From Tolypeutes matacus (Eukaryota > Chordata > Mammalia > Cingulata > Chlamyphoridae): DNA of 64,000 nucleotides. Under the pieces are notes generated by a model. It had not been told where the DNA came from. It made no database searches and worked only from the letters and a program-made list of their open reading frames with translations. The position numbers and the translations under genes are program-made. The stretch's first letter is position 1, and every line of letters begins with the position of its first letter. Below, in pieces: positions 1 to 10,150 of this stretch. Location: positions 1,566,186 to 1,630,185 of the forward strand of contig JAKSZT010054565.1 of assembly GCA_026826555.1 (NCBI GenBank), read 5' to 3'.

Positions 1-311
1 GCACATACGAGATTGTTGCTGTGTGACATCTGGTGGGCCCAGGGGATGTGGCTGGGACACGAAAAGCATCTGCTTCAGCCTCCCAACTTTCCAGGTTAGG
101 TGGGGGACCCAATAGGAGGAGCAGATGGGACAACAATGCTGAGTCTAGTCGGTGATGGGTAGAGTCTGACATGCCCATGGGAAGCCCAGGCAGGTTGACC
201 CTGTGCATACCTGAGGCTCAGGAAGCCATGATAAATGAGAATAACTCCTTCAAGGAGATGAAACACAAGGCAGAGGTTAAAGGAAGATTTAGAGTAACTA
301 TTAAAAAAAAA
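1..311. other. single-copy sequence, no feature recognised
   Basis: I see no repeat family, exon or RNA gene here. The short open frames lack any recognisable domain. The stretch ends at an A-run (about 303-316) where L1-related sequence begins. Confidence 0.4.
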
Positions 312-316
312 AAAAA

Positions 317-1271
317 TTCTCATAGTAACATACATACAACTCAAAATTTCCTATTTTAACCACTTTCAGGTATACAATTCAGTATTAATTGCATTCATAG
401 TATTATGCGACCATCACCAATATCCATGATCTCAACTCTTTCATCACCTCAACAGAAACTCTGTACCCATTAAGCAATAACTCCCTCTTTCTCTCCCTCT
501 CACCCCCAGCACCTGGTAATTTATAATCTACTGTCTCTATGAAATTTGCTCCTCCTAGGTGTTTCATATATGCAAAAGCATACAATATTTGGTTTTTGTG
601 TGCCTGGATTATTTCACTTAACATGATGTTTTCAAGGTTCATCCATGTTGTAGCATGCATCAGAGCTTCATTCCTTTTTATGGTTGGATAACATTCCATT
701 ATGTGTATATACCACATTTTGTTTATCCATTGATTTGTTGATGGACACTTGGGTTACTTCCACCTTTTGGCTATTGTGAATAATGCTGCTGTAAACATTG
801 TGTACAAATATCTCTTTGAGTTCCTGCTTTCCATTCTTTTTTTTTTTAACTTTTTATTTTTAAATACTTCCAAACGTACAGGACATTAAAATATAACACA
901 AACTCCATACAGATAATTCCAACATACCCCTGCCCACTCACCCCCAGATACCCAGATCCACCAACTATAACATTTTGCCAAATTTGCCATATCATTCTAT
1001 TATCTATTAACTATCTATCCAGCCATCATTTACCCATCTACTTATCAAAACATTTTCTGAACAATTGAATATAAGTTGTTTATGTCATGCTCCTTGAACA
1101 CTTAATACTATCATCTACATTTCCTAAGAACCAAGGATATTCACTTATATAACCACCTTAAGTCTGCTTTCAATTCTTTCAGATATATACCAAGAAGTGG
1201 GATTGCCAGGTCAAATGGTAACTCTATTTTCAACTTTCTGAAGAACTGTCAAACTGATTTTTGCAATGGCC
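317..1271 (-). mobile_element. L1 3' end (ORF2 C-terminus and 3'UTR), minus strand
   Basis: Read on the plus strand, this shows the familiar antisense L1 order: 3'UTR ('accatcaccaatatccatgatctc', 'aaactctgtacccattaagcaataactcc'), then the antisense end of ORF2 ('tttggctattgtgaataatgctgctgtaaac', 'agatatataccaagaagtgggattgcc'). It resembles mammalian L1MB/L1MC-age elements. It is split by a later L1 3'-end insertion at 840-1163. The element stops at about 1271 and continues directly into L1 5'-half sequence in the same orientation, so most of ORF2 is missing. It has no coding capacity. Confidence 0.85.
840..1163 (-). mobile_element. 5'-truncated L1 3'UTR insertion with 16-bp TSD
   Basis: A T-run followed by antisense L1ME-type 3'UTR sequence ('gccatatcattctatt', 'tttcctaagaaccaaggatattcactta') interrupts the surrounding L1. 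The flanks are a direct repeat: ctgctttccattcttt at 824-839 and ctgctttcaattcttt at 1164-1179 (one mismatch). Removing the insert restores the host L1 sequence. This is a textbook target-primed insertion of a severely 5'-truncated LINE. Confidence 0.8.
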
Positions 1272-2808
1272 TGTTTAGAGTTTGTTGAGCTTCTTGGATT
1301 GGATATTCATGCCTTTTGCCAATTTGGGGACATTTTCAGCCATTATTTCTTCAACTATTCTTTTTGCCCCTTTCTCTTCTCCTTCTAGGACTTACATAAT
1401 GCTTATGTTTGTCTGCTTCATGTTGTCCCACAGGCCCTTTAGGTTCTGCTCACTTTTTTCATTCCTTTTCAGCTCTTCAGACTGAATGATTTAGATTGTC
1501 TTGTCTTCTAGTTTGCTGATTCTTTCTTCTGCCTGTTCAAATCTACTGTTGAACACCTTTAGTGTATTTTTAATTGCCATTATTGTGTTTTTCATCCCTA
1601 AAAGTTCTGTTTGGTTCTTTTTTAAAAATTCTAACTCCTCCTTTTTTTTCTTTTCTTCATGTATCATCTTGATTTCCCTGTTTTCCTTTAGCTCACTTTT
1701 TTAGGAGAGTTGACTTAATGACTTTGACTGGTTGTCCCAAAATCCTACATCCTCTCTTATTTTAGTTTGTTCCTTTGAATGGGCTACCTCTTCCTGTTTC
1801 TTTGTATGTCTTGTTATCTTTTGTTGAAATCTGGGCATTTTGATTATTTTGATATGCTAACTCTGGAAGTCAGAGTCTTCTTTTTACCTAAGGCTTTGAT
1901 GTAGTTGGCCCCTGTTGAGGCTCTTCTTCAATGCTTAATCCAGTTTATACTGAACCTATGGCAAAGACTGTGGTTAACAGTTCATTTCTTCTCAGGTCTT
2001 TCTGAGTCAGCATCTTGCCCTGGGCATGTGTGTTTACTTTCAAGAATTCCTCAGTGTGAGTGGCTATTTTCCTTCCAAGAGAGGAGTTCCTCTTCCCAGC
2101 TTCTCCTCCCTGGACTGCACTATTTGTTTTTCCAACAGTTTTCTTCCCTGGCAACTGCGGTCAGCTCAGCTCCACTCCTACACTCTTGTCTGCCTTTTCA
2201 TTCCAGCTTTCAGCACTGTACCCATACTGCTTTTCAGTGGCTCACCTTCCTCTTTTCCACACCACTTTTCTGTCCCCTGGTAACTTCTGGGTTATGAGAC
2301 CCAGACCTGTGCCTTGGGTCTGTCTTCCATGGAGCTATCTGGTGCGGATGTACAAAGACACCCAACTTTTTCATTTAGGTGCACCAGTAATCATGCCCCA
2401 GGGACGCAGACTGGGAATGCATGTAGGCCAAACTGCCATGGTAGGTGGGTCAAGCCTCAGGGTCCTGCACATGAGTGCATACCAGCCACCCACCTGTCAC
2501 TGCAGGGCAATCAGTTCCCAGGAACATGCACTTGAATGTGCACTGGCTGCTAAACCACCTCTGTGAGGTGCCCAAAATGCCATGCAGAGCCAAGTGTGGG
2601 GGAGGGGCCTGAACTGGTAAATTTGTTCTGTAGCTCTCCTCTATTTTTGTTTCAATTCATTGAGTTGTTATCTAGTCTCAATCACCCTCCAGAGTTCTGA
2701 GAAAGTTGATTCTGCCTTTTTTTTTTTTTAATTTTTATGCTGTTTCTAAGAGGGAAGCACACCAGCATGTCTTACTTTGCCATCTTGATGATGTCACTCC
2801 AGACTTTT
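1272..2808 (-). mobile_element. L1 5' half (ORF1 and 5'UTR), minus strand
   Basis: Antisense L1 ORF1-type sequence ('cattatttcttcaactattctttttgcccc', 'tagtttgctgattctttcttctgcctg') runs into 5'UTR-type sequence and ends with 'gccatcttgatgatgtcactcc', the reverse complement of an old L1 5' start. The open stretches here (for example 2060-2566) are non-coding LINE sequence. It lies directly beside the L1 3' end at 317-1271 in the same orientation. The two could be one element with ORF2 deleted, a HAL1-like (ORF1-only) copy, or two independent fragments. Confidence 0.7.
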
Positions 2809-2821
2809 TTTAAAGGTTATT

Positions 2822-3890
2822 TCATTAGTCAGTCAACAAACATTATTGAGTACCTACTCTGTGACAGTCCCTGAGATACAGAGGTTATCAAAAACATAAA
2901 GCTGGGAAGTGGATGTGGCTCAGGCGATTGAGCTCCCACCTACCACATAGGAGGTCCCAGGTTCGGTTCCTGGTGCCTTCTAGAGAGGACAAGTAAGACA
3001 GCGAGCTAACACAATGGGCTGGCGTGGCAAGCTGACATGACAAGATGATGCAACAAGAGATTCAAGGAGGAAAAACATAATGAGACACACAACACAGCAA
3101 GGCGCAGAGATGGCTCAGCAAGGGGGTACCTCCCTCCCACAAGGGAGGTCCTGTGTTCGGTTCCCAGTGCCTCCTAAAAAGAAGACCAGCCCACAACAAA
3201 CAGACACAGCAAATGCAAAAAATGAGGGGGTGGGGAGAAATAAATAAGTAAATCTTTTCTTAAAAACCAATTAGAATAATTATTTTTAAAAAACATAAAA
3301 CTTCTATCCGTGGAGAGTAAACATATAGCAGAAAAATAAATAATTTCAGATGCTGATAAGAGACACACAGAAATAAAATAGGGCTACGCAATAGGGAATA
3401 ACTGGACCTCTTGTACTAGAATGGTTAGGGAAGGCCTCTTTGAAAAGATGACATTTACACTGACTCATGAGTGATGAGAGGGACCTGGCCAGGCAGAGAA
3501 CTAGGGTAAGCCAATGCAAAGGTCCAGGAGTGGGTATTCAAGGGAGAGGGAGGAAGCCATATACCTGGAACTGTGAGAAAGAGAGCGGGTGGGTGGAGGG
3601 GATAAGTCCAGAAGGCTGCTGGGCCATATCACTTAGGGCACTGTGAACCATAGAGAAGGTTAGAGGTGAGTAGTTGTCATGTAAAACCATTGGAGCTGTG
3701 AAGCAGTGACACAATCTGATTTACATTTTTCAAAGGCCACTCTGGTTTTTATGAGGAAAACAGGCTCAAAGGGGGCATGCAGGAAGGCAAGGAAGCTAGT
3801 GAGGAAGCTGTGCAGTCATCAAGTCGAAGATGGTGGGAGAGATTTGGGCAAAGAGGCATTGAAGGCACAGGCCTGTCTTGATTTTCAGTT
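2822..3890 (-). mobile_element. old L2-class LINE remnant, split by a SINE
   Basis: 'cagtcaacaaacattattgagtacctactctgtgacag' at 2830-2868 is the antisense L2 3'-end motif. After the SINE at 2901-3288 the same element seems to continue ('ggaaggcctctttgaaaagatgacatttac', 'gcagtgacacaatctgatttacatttttcaaaggccactctgg'). This wording is common in ancient mammalian repeats. The family is assigned from memory of consensus sequences and the right-hand limit is approximate. Confidence 0.5.
2901..3288 (+). mobile_element. dimeric tRNA-derived SINE (DAS type) with TSD
   Basis: There are two tRNA-like heads: 'agtggatgtggctcaggcgattgagctccc...ggttcggttcctggtgcc' at about 2907-2980 and a second at about 3105-3175. 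They are joined by a spacer rich in 'gacaagatgatgcaacaag' and followed by a 'gaaataaataagtaaatc' tail. The A-box-like 'tggctcaggcg' and B-box-like 'ggttcggttcc' give the Pol III promoter pattern. The TSD aaaaacataaa is at 2890-2900 and 3289-3299. Confidence 0.92.
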
Positions 3891-4295
3891 ATAATCACTG
3901 TAGGATTAAAATGATACCCAGAAGGATTAAATTACCATTTCTAAGGTTATTGTGCCATAATGGTGATGGGATGTGTTGTATTAAATAGAGTAGAAACTCG
4001 ATAATTGCCTAGCATCAGTTCACAGGTAATGTGTTCTACCAGGTGTTTGTGTTGTTAACAGGTATTATCCTTGTTTAAGAGGACTTCATCAATTAATTAT
4101 CTGTTTTGATTGGCTTATGGAAAAGATACCTTTAATTGGGTAGACTTTTCACAAATCAACCTGTTACTGTAATAGAGCTTTCAGAGTGTGAGTACTTCCC
4201 AGGGCAGGAATAGAAGGCCAGCATTGGTATAAAAGGCCTGTTTCTGGGGACTCTTGGACCCTGCTGCTCATGACCCTTGACAAGTTCCTCCGGAG
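3891..4295. other. AT-rich tract, nothing identified
   Basis: I recognise no repeat family or coding signal. It contains runs such as 'aggtattatccttgtttaagaggacttcatcaattaattatctg' and lies between the L2-class remnant and the retroviral remnant. Confidence 0.4.
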
Positions 4296-5840
4296 GACTG
4301 GCTTGAAGGGAATGCAAGATGGCGCCTGACGGGCTTTGGACAAGACTGGGACTGCAGGTTGAGCAGGCTCAATATCATGGCTGGGCCTCAGGTGGGGTGG
4401 ATGCCAATGTGGCCCTCACTGTGTGCAAGCAGGTGAGCCATTCCTACCCAAGCACTTCCCAGGGGGCCTTACAATGCTGCCGGGAGAAGGGGGAATAGAG
4501 GGGGAGGGCGATGTGTGGGCAAGAGTGTCTGCCCCAGCTTGTGCCACTTGGGCCATATGTTCCAGCAGATCCAATGGTGCTGGAAGTGTCAGTGGCAAAT
4601 AGAGATGCAGTTCGAGCCTTTGTCAAACTCCTATTGGAGAATCACAGCACAAACCCTTAGAATTTTGGAGTAAAGCCCTGCCATCCTCTGCAGATAACTA
4701 CTCTCCTTTTGAGAAACAGCATTTGGTCTGCTACTGGGCCTTAGTAGAGACCGAACACTTAACCATGGGCCACCTAGTTCCCATGAGACCTGAGTTGCCT
4801 ATCATCAGCTGGGTGTTGTCTGACTCACCAAGCCGTAAATTTGGGCGTGCACAGCAGCACTCCATCTTAAAATGGAGGTGGTATAGGTGAGATAGGGGTT
4901 GAGCGGGTCCTGAAGGCACAAGTAACTTACATGAGGAAGTCACCACTCCTGCCACATTACCTTCACTTTACCAGCCCACAGCTATGGCCTCTTGGGGAGT
5001 TGCTTACAATTGTTGACAGAGGAAGAGAAAACTTGGGCCTGGTTTACAGGTGGCTCTGCACAATATGCAGGTACCACCCAAAAGTGGACAGCTGCGGCAC
5101 TGCAGCCCTTTCCTGGGATATCCTCGAAGGCCAGTGGTGAGGGCAAATCCTCCCAGTGGGTGCAATTTCAAGCAACGCATCTGGTTGTTCATTTTGCTTG
5201 GAAGGAGAAATGGCCAGCGATGCATTCGTACACTGATTTATGGACTGTTGCCAATGGTTTGGCTGGATGGTCAGGGACTTAGAAGGAGCATGACTGGATG
5301 ATTGGTAACAAAGAGATCTGGGGGAGAAGTATGTGGATAGACCTTTCTGAGTAGATAAAAAACATGAAGATATTTGTGTCCCATGTGAATGCTTACCAGA
5401 GGGTGACTTTAGCAGAGGAAAATTTTAATAATCAGGTGGATAAGATGAGCCATTATGTGGATACCAGTGGGCCTCTTTCCTCAGACACTCCTGTCATTGC
5501 CCAATGGACTTATGAACAAAAAGTGGCCATGGTGGTAGGGATGGAGGTTATGCATGGGCTTGGCAATATAGACTTCCACTCACAGACGTCAACCTGGCTA
5601 CAGCCACTGCTGAGTGCCCAATCTATCAGCAGCAGAGATCCACACAGAGCCCCCGATATGGCACCATTCCCCGAGGGTATCAGTCTGCTACCCAGTGACA
5701 GCTTGACTACATTGGACACTTCCGTCATGGAAGGGGCAGCATTTTGTTCTAACTGGAATAGACACATACTCCGGATATGGGTTTGCCTTCCCTGTATGAA
5801 GTGCTTCTGCCAAAACTTCCATCACAGGTGGGGAAAAGGG
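4296..5840 (+). mobile_element. endogenous retrovirus (ERVL-like) pol remnant, broken
   Basis: Conceptual translation in shifting frames gives stretches resembling class III (ERV-L) pol. The reverse transcriptase connection/tether region is at about 4650-4830, RNase H at about 4985-5290, the integrase N-terminal zinc-binding region at about 5440-5640, and the first part of the integrase catalytic core at about 5690-5800, where similarity fades. The longest open piece (5364-5912) covers the integrase N-terminus. Several in-frame stops and frameshifts interrupt the reading, and the zinc-binding region has lost expected residues. No gag, env or paired LTRs are visible nearby, so it is a dead internal fragment. 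Confidence 0.8.
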
Positions 5841-6384
5841 TTGGAAGGCCAGGGGCCAGAGTCATGCTCTGGAAAGGCACTGGCTGGGGCCAACTGCCCC
5901 AAACGGGCATAGGTCTTATGCAAGACCCTGGGTGACATCAGGAAATCTTTTTTGGGGGGAATACACCATTTGTTCTCTGGATGGGGGAAAGGTGTGCATT
6001 CACTTGAGTTTAGTGTGGGTAAGCTGTGTGAAGAGGCCGGAGCTCAGCCCCTCACCTGGCTCCGGACCACCTAGGGCAGGTGTCTTGCTGGCACAAATGG
6101 AGGGAAAGTCCCTTCGCTCCCTTTGTTGCCTCAGCTTCTTCACCTGTTAAGTGGGCAGATCCCTGCCTGTCCTGAGTTCCATGAGGGTTAAGTTAAAGGA
6201 AGAGCAGGATGAGTGTGTGTACATAAGCCTTGTAAAGGTGACACCACATGGGGCCTGGAGACAGCTGCTCACAGCAAGTGCTCACGGGGAATTCTCTGAG
6301 TTAATAGCAAAGCAATCAGCCCATAGCAGATTGTTAGCCCAGTGACTTTTCTTTGGTGAAGCGACATCAAGAATGGTACCTTCT
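5841..6384 (+). repeat. possible MIR remnant within single-copy DNA
   Basis: 'ttgcctcagcttcttcacctgttaagtgggcagatccctgcctgtcctgagttccatgagggttaagttaa' (about 6123-6197) resembles the plus-strand MIR core ('cctcagtttcctcatctgtaaaatggg...gagggttaa'). The rest of the tract shows nothing recognisable. Confidence 0.4.
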
Positions 6385-6787
6385 GGGAAGCGGATATGGT
6401 TCAAGCAGTTGGGCACCCGTCTACCACGTGGGAGGTCCCAGGTTCGGTTCCTGGTACCTCCTAAAGAAGATGAACAAGACAGTGAGCCGACACAATGGAC
6501 TGGCACAGCGAGGTGGCAGAACAAGATGAACCAATAAGATGACGCAACAAAGAGACATAATGAGGAAACACAATCAGAAACACAACAAGCGGGAGCAGAG
6601 GTGGCTCAAGCCATTGGGCGCCTCCCTCCCACGTAGGAGGTCCCGAGTTCAGTTCCCAGAGCCTTCTAAAAAAACAAAAAGAAGAGCAGAAAACGAACAG
6701 AGAGCAGACAGTGAGCACAAACAACAAGGCGGCGGGGGGGGGGGGGTATAAATAAATTTTTTAAAATCTTTAAAAAAAAGAAAAAAA
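6385..6787 (+). mobile_element. dimeric tRNA-derived SINE (DAS type) with TSD
   Basis: The head 'gcggatatggttcaagcagttgggcacccg...ggttcggttcctggtacctcc' is at about 6388-6460. A second, related head ('gcagaggtggctcaagccattgggcgcctcc') is at about 6595-6665, followed by G-run, 'ataaataaa' and A-rich tail. The flanking TSD is gaatggtaccttct (6371-6384) and gaatggcaccttct (6788-6801), one mismatch. The short open frames across it are SINE sequence. Confidence 0.92.
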
Positions 6788-7007
6788 GAATGGCACCTTC
6801 TGATGAACCCAACTTGGGGCCCCCGAGCCTTCAGTTGGCATCGCTGTTTCCTGAGCTGCCCAGGCCAGTACCCCAGTGCCACTCCAAGGCCACAAGAGCC
6901 CAGAAGAGGAGGATGGTAAATAATTGCAGACAATTGGGAAAAGAATTAAAGTATGCAAAAGCAGAACATGATCACCAATAATCCTCACAATTACCAGGGC
7001 ATCTTTT

Positions 7008-7312
7008 TTTATAAGGTTCTTGCATGATTTTTACATGATTTTTGTGGTGATTATTTAACATAATTTCATACGCATGTCCCCATACCACTAGACACTCTCT
7101 ATATAAAATACTTTAATGGCTGTATGATATCCTGTCAATGCATATGCCATAATTCACTGGATCAATCCCAAATATTGGTTATTTAGGTTCTTTCCAATTT
7201 TTCACATCTCAGTCGACATCTTTGTGCATAAATCTTTTATCTACGTCCTGATTAGTTCTCGGTAGGTTTTTAGAAGCACGATTAGCTGGGGCTAACATTT
7301 AACTCTTTTTAG
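7008..7312 (-). mobile_element. degraded L1-like fragment, minus strand
   Basis: 'atggctgtatgatatcctgtcaatgcatatgccataattcactggatcaatcccaaatattggttatttaggttctttccaatttt' resembles the antisense end of L1 ORF2 ('...ttcattt...gggcatttaggttgtttcca'). The fragment is diverged and its limits are uncertain. Confidence 0.45.
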
Positions 7313-9400
7313 ATGCTTGCTCCTGGGTGGCTGATGGCTTCTCAGAAAGGCCAATCTGCTCCCTGTATCATAGCGACACAGGTGAGTGCTGGCTAATTCC
7401 ATAAGGAGAGAATGTTTAGTAAGCATTGCTCCTGCGCGAAGCACTGCCAATTCCACTGGTGACCGCCATGGAGCCGATGCACTACCAGCTTGGGCCTTAG
7501 AAGCTGGAACTGGGGGGATGGAGTGAACATTAGAGACCAAGGCGAGCCCTCCGCACCATTCTAGGCCATTCTCAAAGCAGAGGCTCGGCCTGGGGAGGGA
7601 CGGTGGGCCTCCAGCCCGTGTAGGGAGTGTTTGCCATCCAGCAAGCGCCATGTTTGCCTGGTGCCTTATAGGTCCCGAGGATGTAAAAGGAGAGAGATTT
7701 TTCAGGGGTGTGGAAGAGGGGCAGAGGCAGAGCTGGGGAATGGGCACTTTAGGTGCCTGGCATGGGATGAGGCACCCAGCCCCTTGGCCTTGCACCTCTG
7801 GCTGGCTCTGCTCCTGGCTCTGCCGCTTACCTCCATGCGGTCTGGAGCACAATGATGAACCTCGCTGGGCCTCAGTTTCCCCACTGGTCACAAGGGGGTG
7901 CTAATATACTTCCCAGGGTTGTGGTGAGGATTAAGGTTAGGGATGTCAAAGTGCCACACCCTGTCCAGCCACTCTGCTCTCCCTCTGCCACCCCCAGGAC
8001 CAGCCGACCCTCCTGCTTCCGGATGGCTTTACCTAGCAGGTGTGGGGTGGGGGGTGGGTAACCACCTCTCCCCGCCCATCAGCAGGGCGAGCATGGAGGT
8101 GGCGTTTGCAAGGCCCACAGGGGGTGTCTCGGACATGACAGCTGTGCCTCTCGGTAGCTCTGGATCCCCTGCTGCCCTCCCATCCCTCAGCAAGAGAAGC
8201 AGAGGGGCACCCCTAGTCTCTTCCTCTGTGCTCCTGGCCCTAGAAACCCACCCACTCCCAAATGTCAGCTCTGCCGAGTCCCCACTTTGCTTTACGGGTG
8301 GTCATTTTCCGCTAGTAGCCCTTGTGTTAATATATTCAGCAGACCTCTGAGCACTGTGATAACCCTGATGGGCAGTGAGCAAGGCAAATTAGCTAAAAGA
8401 TGATTGACTGTTTTTTATGTGCAATTTTATCTTCAACCTTTCCTAGCAACGTGCTATATACCAGAGTAATAATTTCTTCTTCCAGGTATTTGCCAGTATC
8501 GAGATTGCACATCTATTTACAGTTGCCTGGAAGCCTCATAATTACAATACAGTCCAAGTACCCATTTTCTTTCCCTGACTACAAATAGGGATCAATTGAA
8601 TTTTAAATCACTGCTCCTGGGCTCGCTCCTGATGGTGACCTTTGTAAATGATTGGCGCTCACCCCTGTTGCTGTCTACCCGAAACAGGCGAGCGGGCAGA
8701 GCCTGCTAACTGGCATTTAATCTGGAGAGGCGCCAAAGATATTTGAGGTGAAACCGGCAATGAGCTGCTGGTAGAGAAAGTGCTTGTGGACTTTCTCTGG
8801 CCCACAGACACTTCCCGCATGTTCCGCATGCCCTTCTGCTTTCTCTAACCCCTGGGGTTCCACAGATGTCTTTTTGCCCTGAGCGCATAGACAGAGCTGC
8901 ACTAAGCATCCTTCGGGACTGGGGCCCAGGAAGAGGGGAAGCTGCCTTCAGAATATCCCAGGACATTTCAGACCCGCAGATACAACTTTTATTTGCCAGA
9001 AAGAAGTTTCTTAGTTTAGTCTTTTAATCACTGGCTTTGATCTCAAATGCTAAGCTTTAGATTGTGAAGCCTGAGAAATTCTGTAGGATAAATAATTCTT
9101 AGTGGGGAAGTTGGGGCTGGGACTTCTTGCCTTAGGCTCTGATTTAACTGCCCGAGCTGTCCTCGGAGCTGGGTTTTCTGATGCAGGGTAGAGGCAGCTG
9201 CAGTGTTTGAACCACGCCGCCGAGGGAGGCCCCTGGGGGCGCCTGGGGGCAGGCGGCTGAAGCCCTGCGCAGAGCTCAGCTGAAGCTCCGGCCTCCATCC
9301 GGGCCGGTCAGAGGTTAGGAAGGCTTTTTTCCACCAGCCTCTCCCAGGATCACACACACCTGCTTGATGGCCAAGGGCGCCATGTGGAGGGCAAGAGCAT
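7313..9400. other. mostly single-copy DNA with a MIR and a possible conserved element
   Basis: Apart from the MIR at 7795-7965 I recognise no interspersed repeat. From about 8375 to 9050 the base composition becomes mixed and complex, with AT-rich words typical of conserved non-coding elements ('gcaaattagctaaaagatgattgact', 'taaatgattggcgctcacc', 'tggcatttaatctgg'). The open frames in this GC-rich part (for example the antisense one at 7292-7891) run through the MIR and show no domain, so I do not call a gene. Confidence 0.4.
7795..7965 (+). mobile_element. MIR SINE
   Basis: 'ctcctggctctgccgcttacctccatgcggtctgg', 'gggcctcagtttccccactggtcacaagggggtgctaatat' and 'cccagggttgtggtgaggattaaggtt' match the central core and right part of the mammalian-wide MIR in sense orientation. 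No TSD is expected at this age. Confidence 0.75.
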
Positions 9401-9447
9401 TAGTGTGTGTGTGTGTGTGCGCGTGTGTGTGTGTGCGCGCGCGTGTA
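9401..9447. repeat. (TG)n / (CG) microsatellite
   Basis: This is an alternating purine-pyrimidine tract: a tgtgtg run, then 'cgcgtgtgtgtgtgtgcgcgcgcgtgt'. The mixed TG/CG alternation is of the kind that can adopt Z-DNA. It creates cysteine-rich spurious open frames. Confidence 0.9.
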
Positions 9448-10099
9448 GTACGGTGTGTGGCAGAGCGCCTGTGACTGCTAACCCCACCTGGGTTTCAGCG
9501 AGTGCTGGTTTTAGGAATGAGTGTGCCGCCTTCCTCTGTGGTCAGGGAGTTGGTTGTGCCATTTAAGCACTCTTTTGTCCTGATTCTATACCATTGTAAA
9601 ATGTTTCCTCCCCGGCATTGGGTCTTTGGATGGCCTGCTGCTGACACTCTCCTAGGTTCCTTTCAGAATGGCTGAGCTCAGCCTGACTGCCCGCTGTTTC
9701 TCTCTAGGTCCTCCCTTCCCTCTCCAGCATGGCCAGTCTCAATGGGACTCAAGCTTGCTCAGTGCCTTTGGGTAAGGTGCAGCCACACAATGCACCAGAA
9801 CATCCCATAACCTCCCCCCTTCCTTGTCCTCCTCCATCCAGCCCCGCCTCCTCTGTGCAGGCCCCACTCCCATCCAGGCAGCAGCACACCTCTGCTCACC
9901 CCCAGGGTACCGGAGCTAACTTTAGAGACACTGTGGCTTCTCCTGCTGCTCCCGGGAAGTCTTGTCTCTCCTGCCAACCCATTGGAGTCCTCTTTGGCTC
10001 TTGAACAAACCAGTCCTAGGTATAGAGGAGGAATGCTGGGGAGGAGACGAGCTTTGCCCCATGGTGGGCCTGCTAGGGCCTGTCTGCGGCACAGCTGCT
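9448..10099. other. GC-rich single-copy tract, nothing identified
   Basis: No repeat family or coding signature is visible. Open frames are short and proline/serine-rich from C-rich DNA ('ccccgcctcctctgtgcaggcccc'). Confidence 0.4.
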
Positions 10100-10150
10100 A
10101 AGAGAATTCTTATTTTTTTTTTTTTCTTTTTCTTTTTAAGAGAATTCTTA
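10100..10150 (-). mobile_element. tail-only retro-insertion flanked by 13-bp TSD
   Basis: A T-rich tract of about 25 bp (10113-10137) lies between two perfect copies of aagagaattctta (10100-10112 and 10138-10150). This fits target-primed insertion of little more than a poly(A) tail on the minus strand. The parent element cannot be identified. Confidence 0.75.

Noticed and set aside
5364..5912. 182-codon open frame as a host gene
   Set aside because: It translates to a decayed ERVL integrase N-terminal region, part of a broken retroviral remnant.
7292..7891. 199-codon antisense open frame
   Set aside because: It runs through a MIR and has no domain; GC-rich chance frame.
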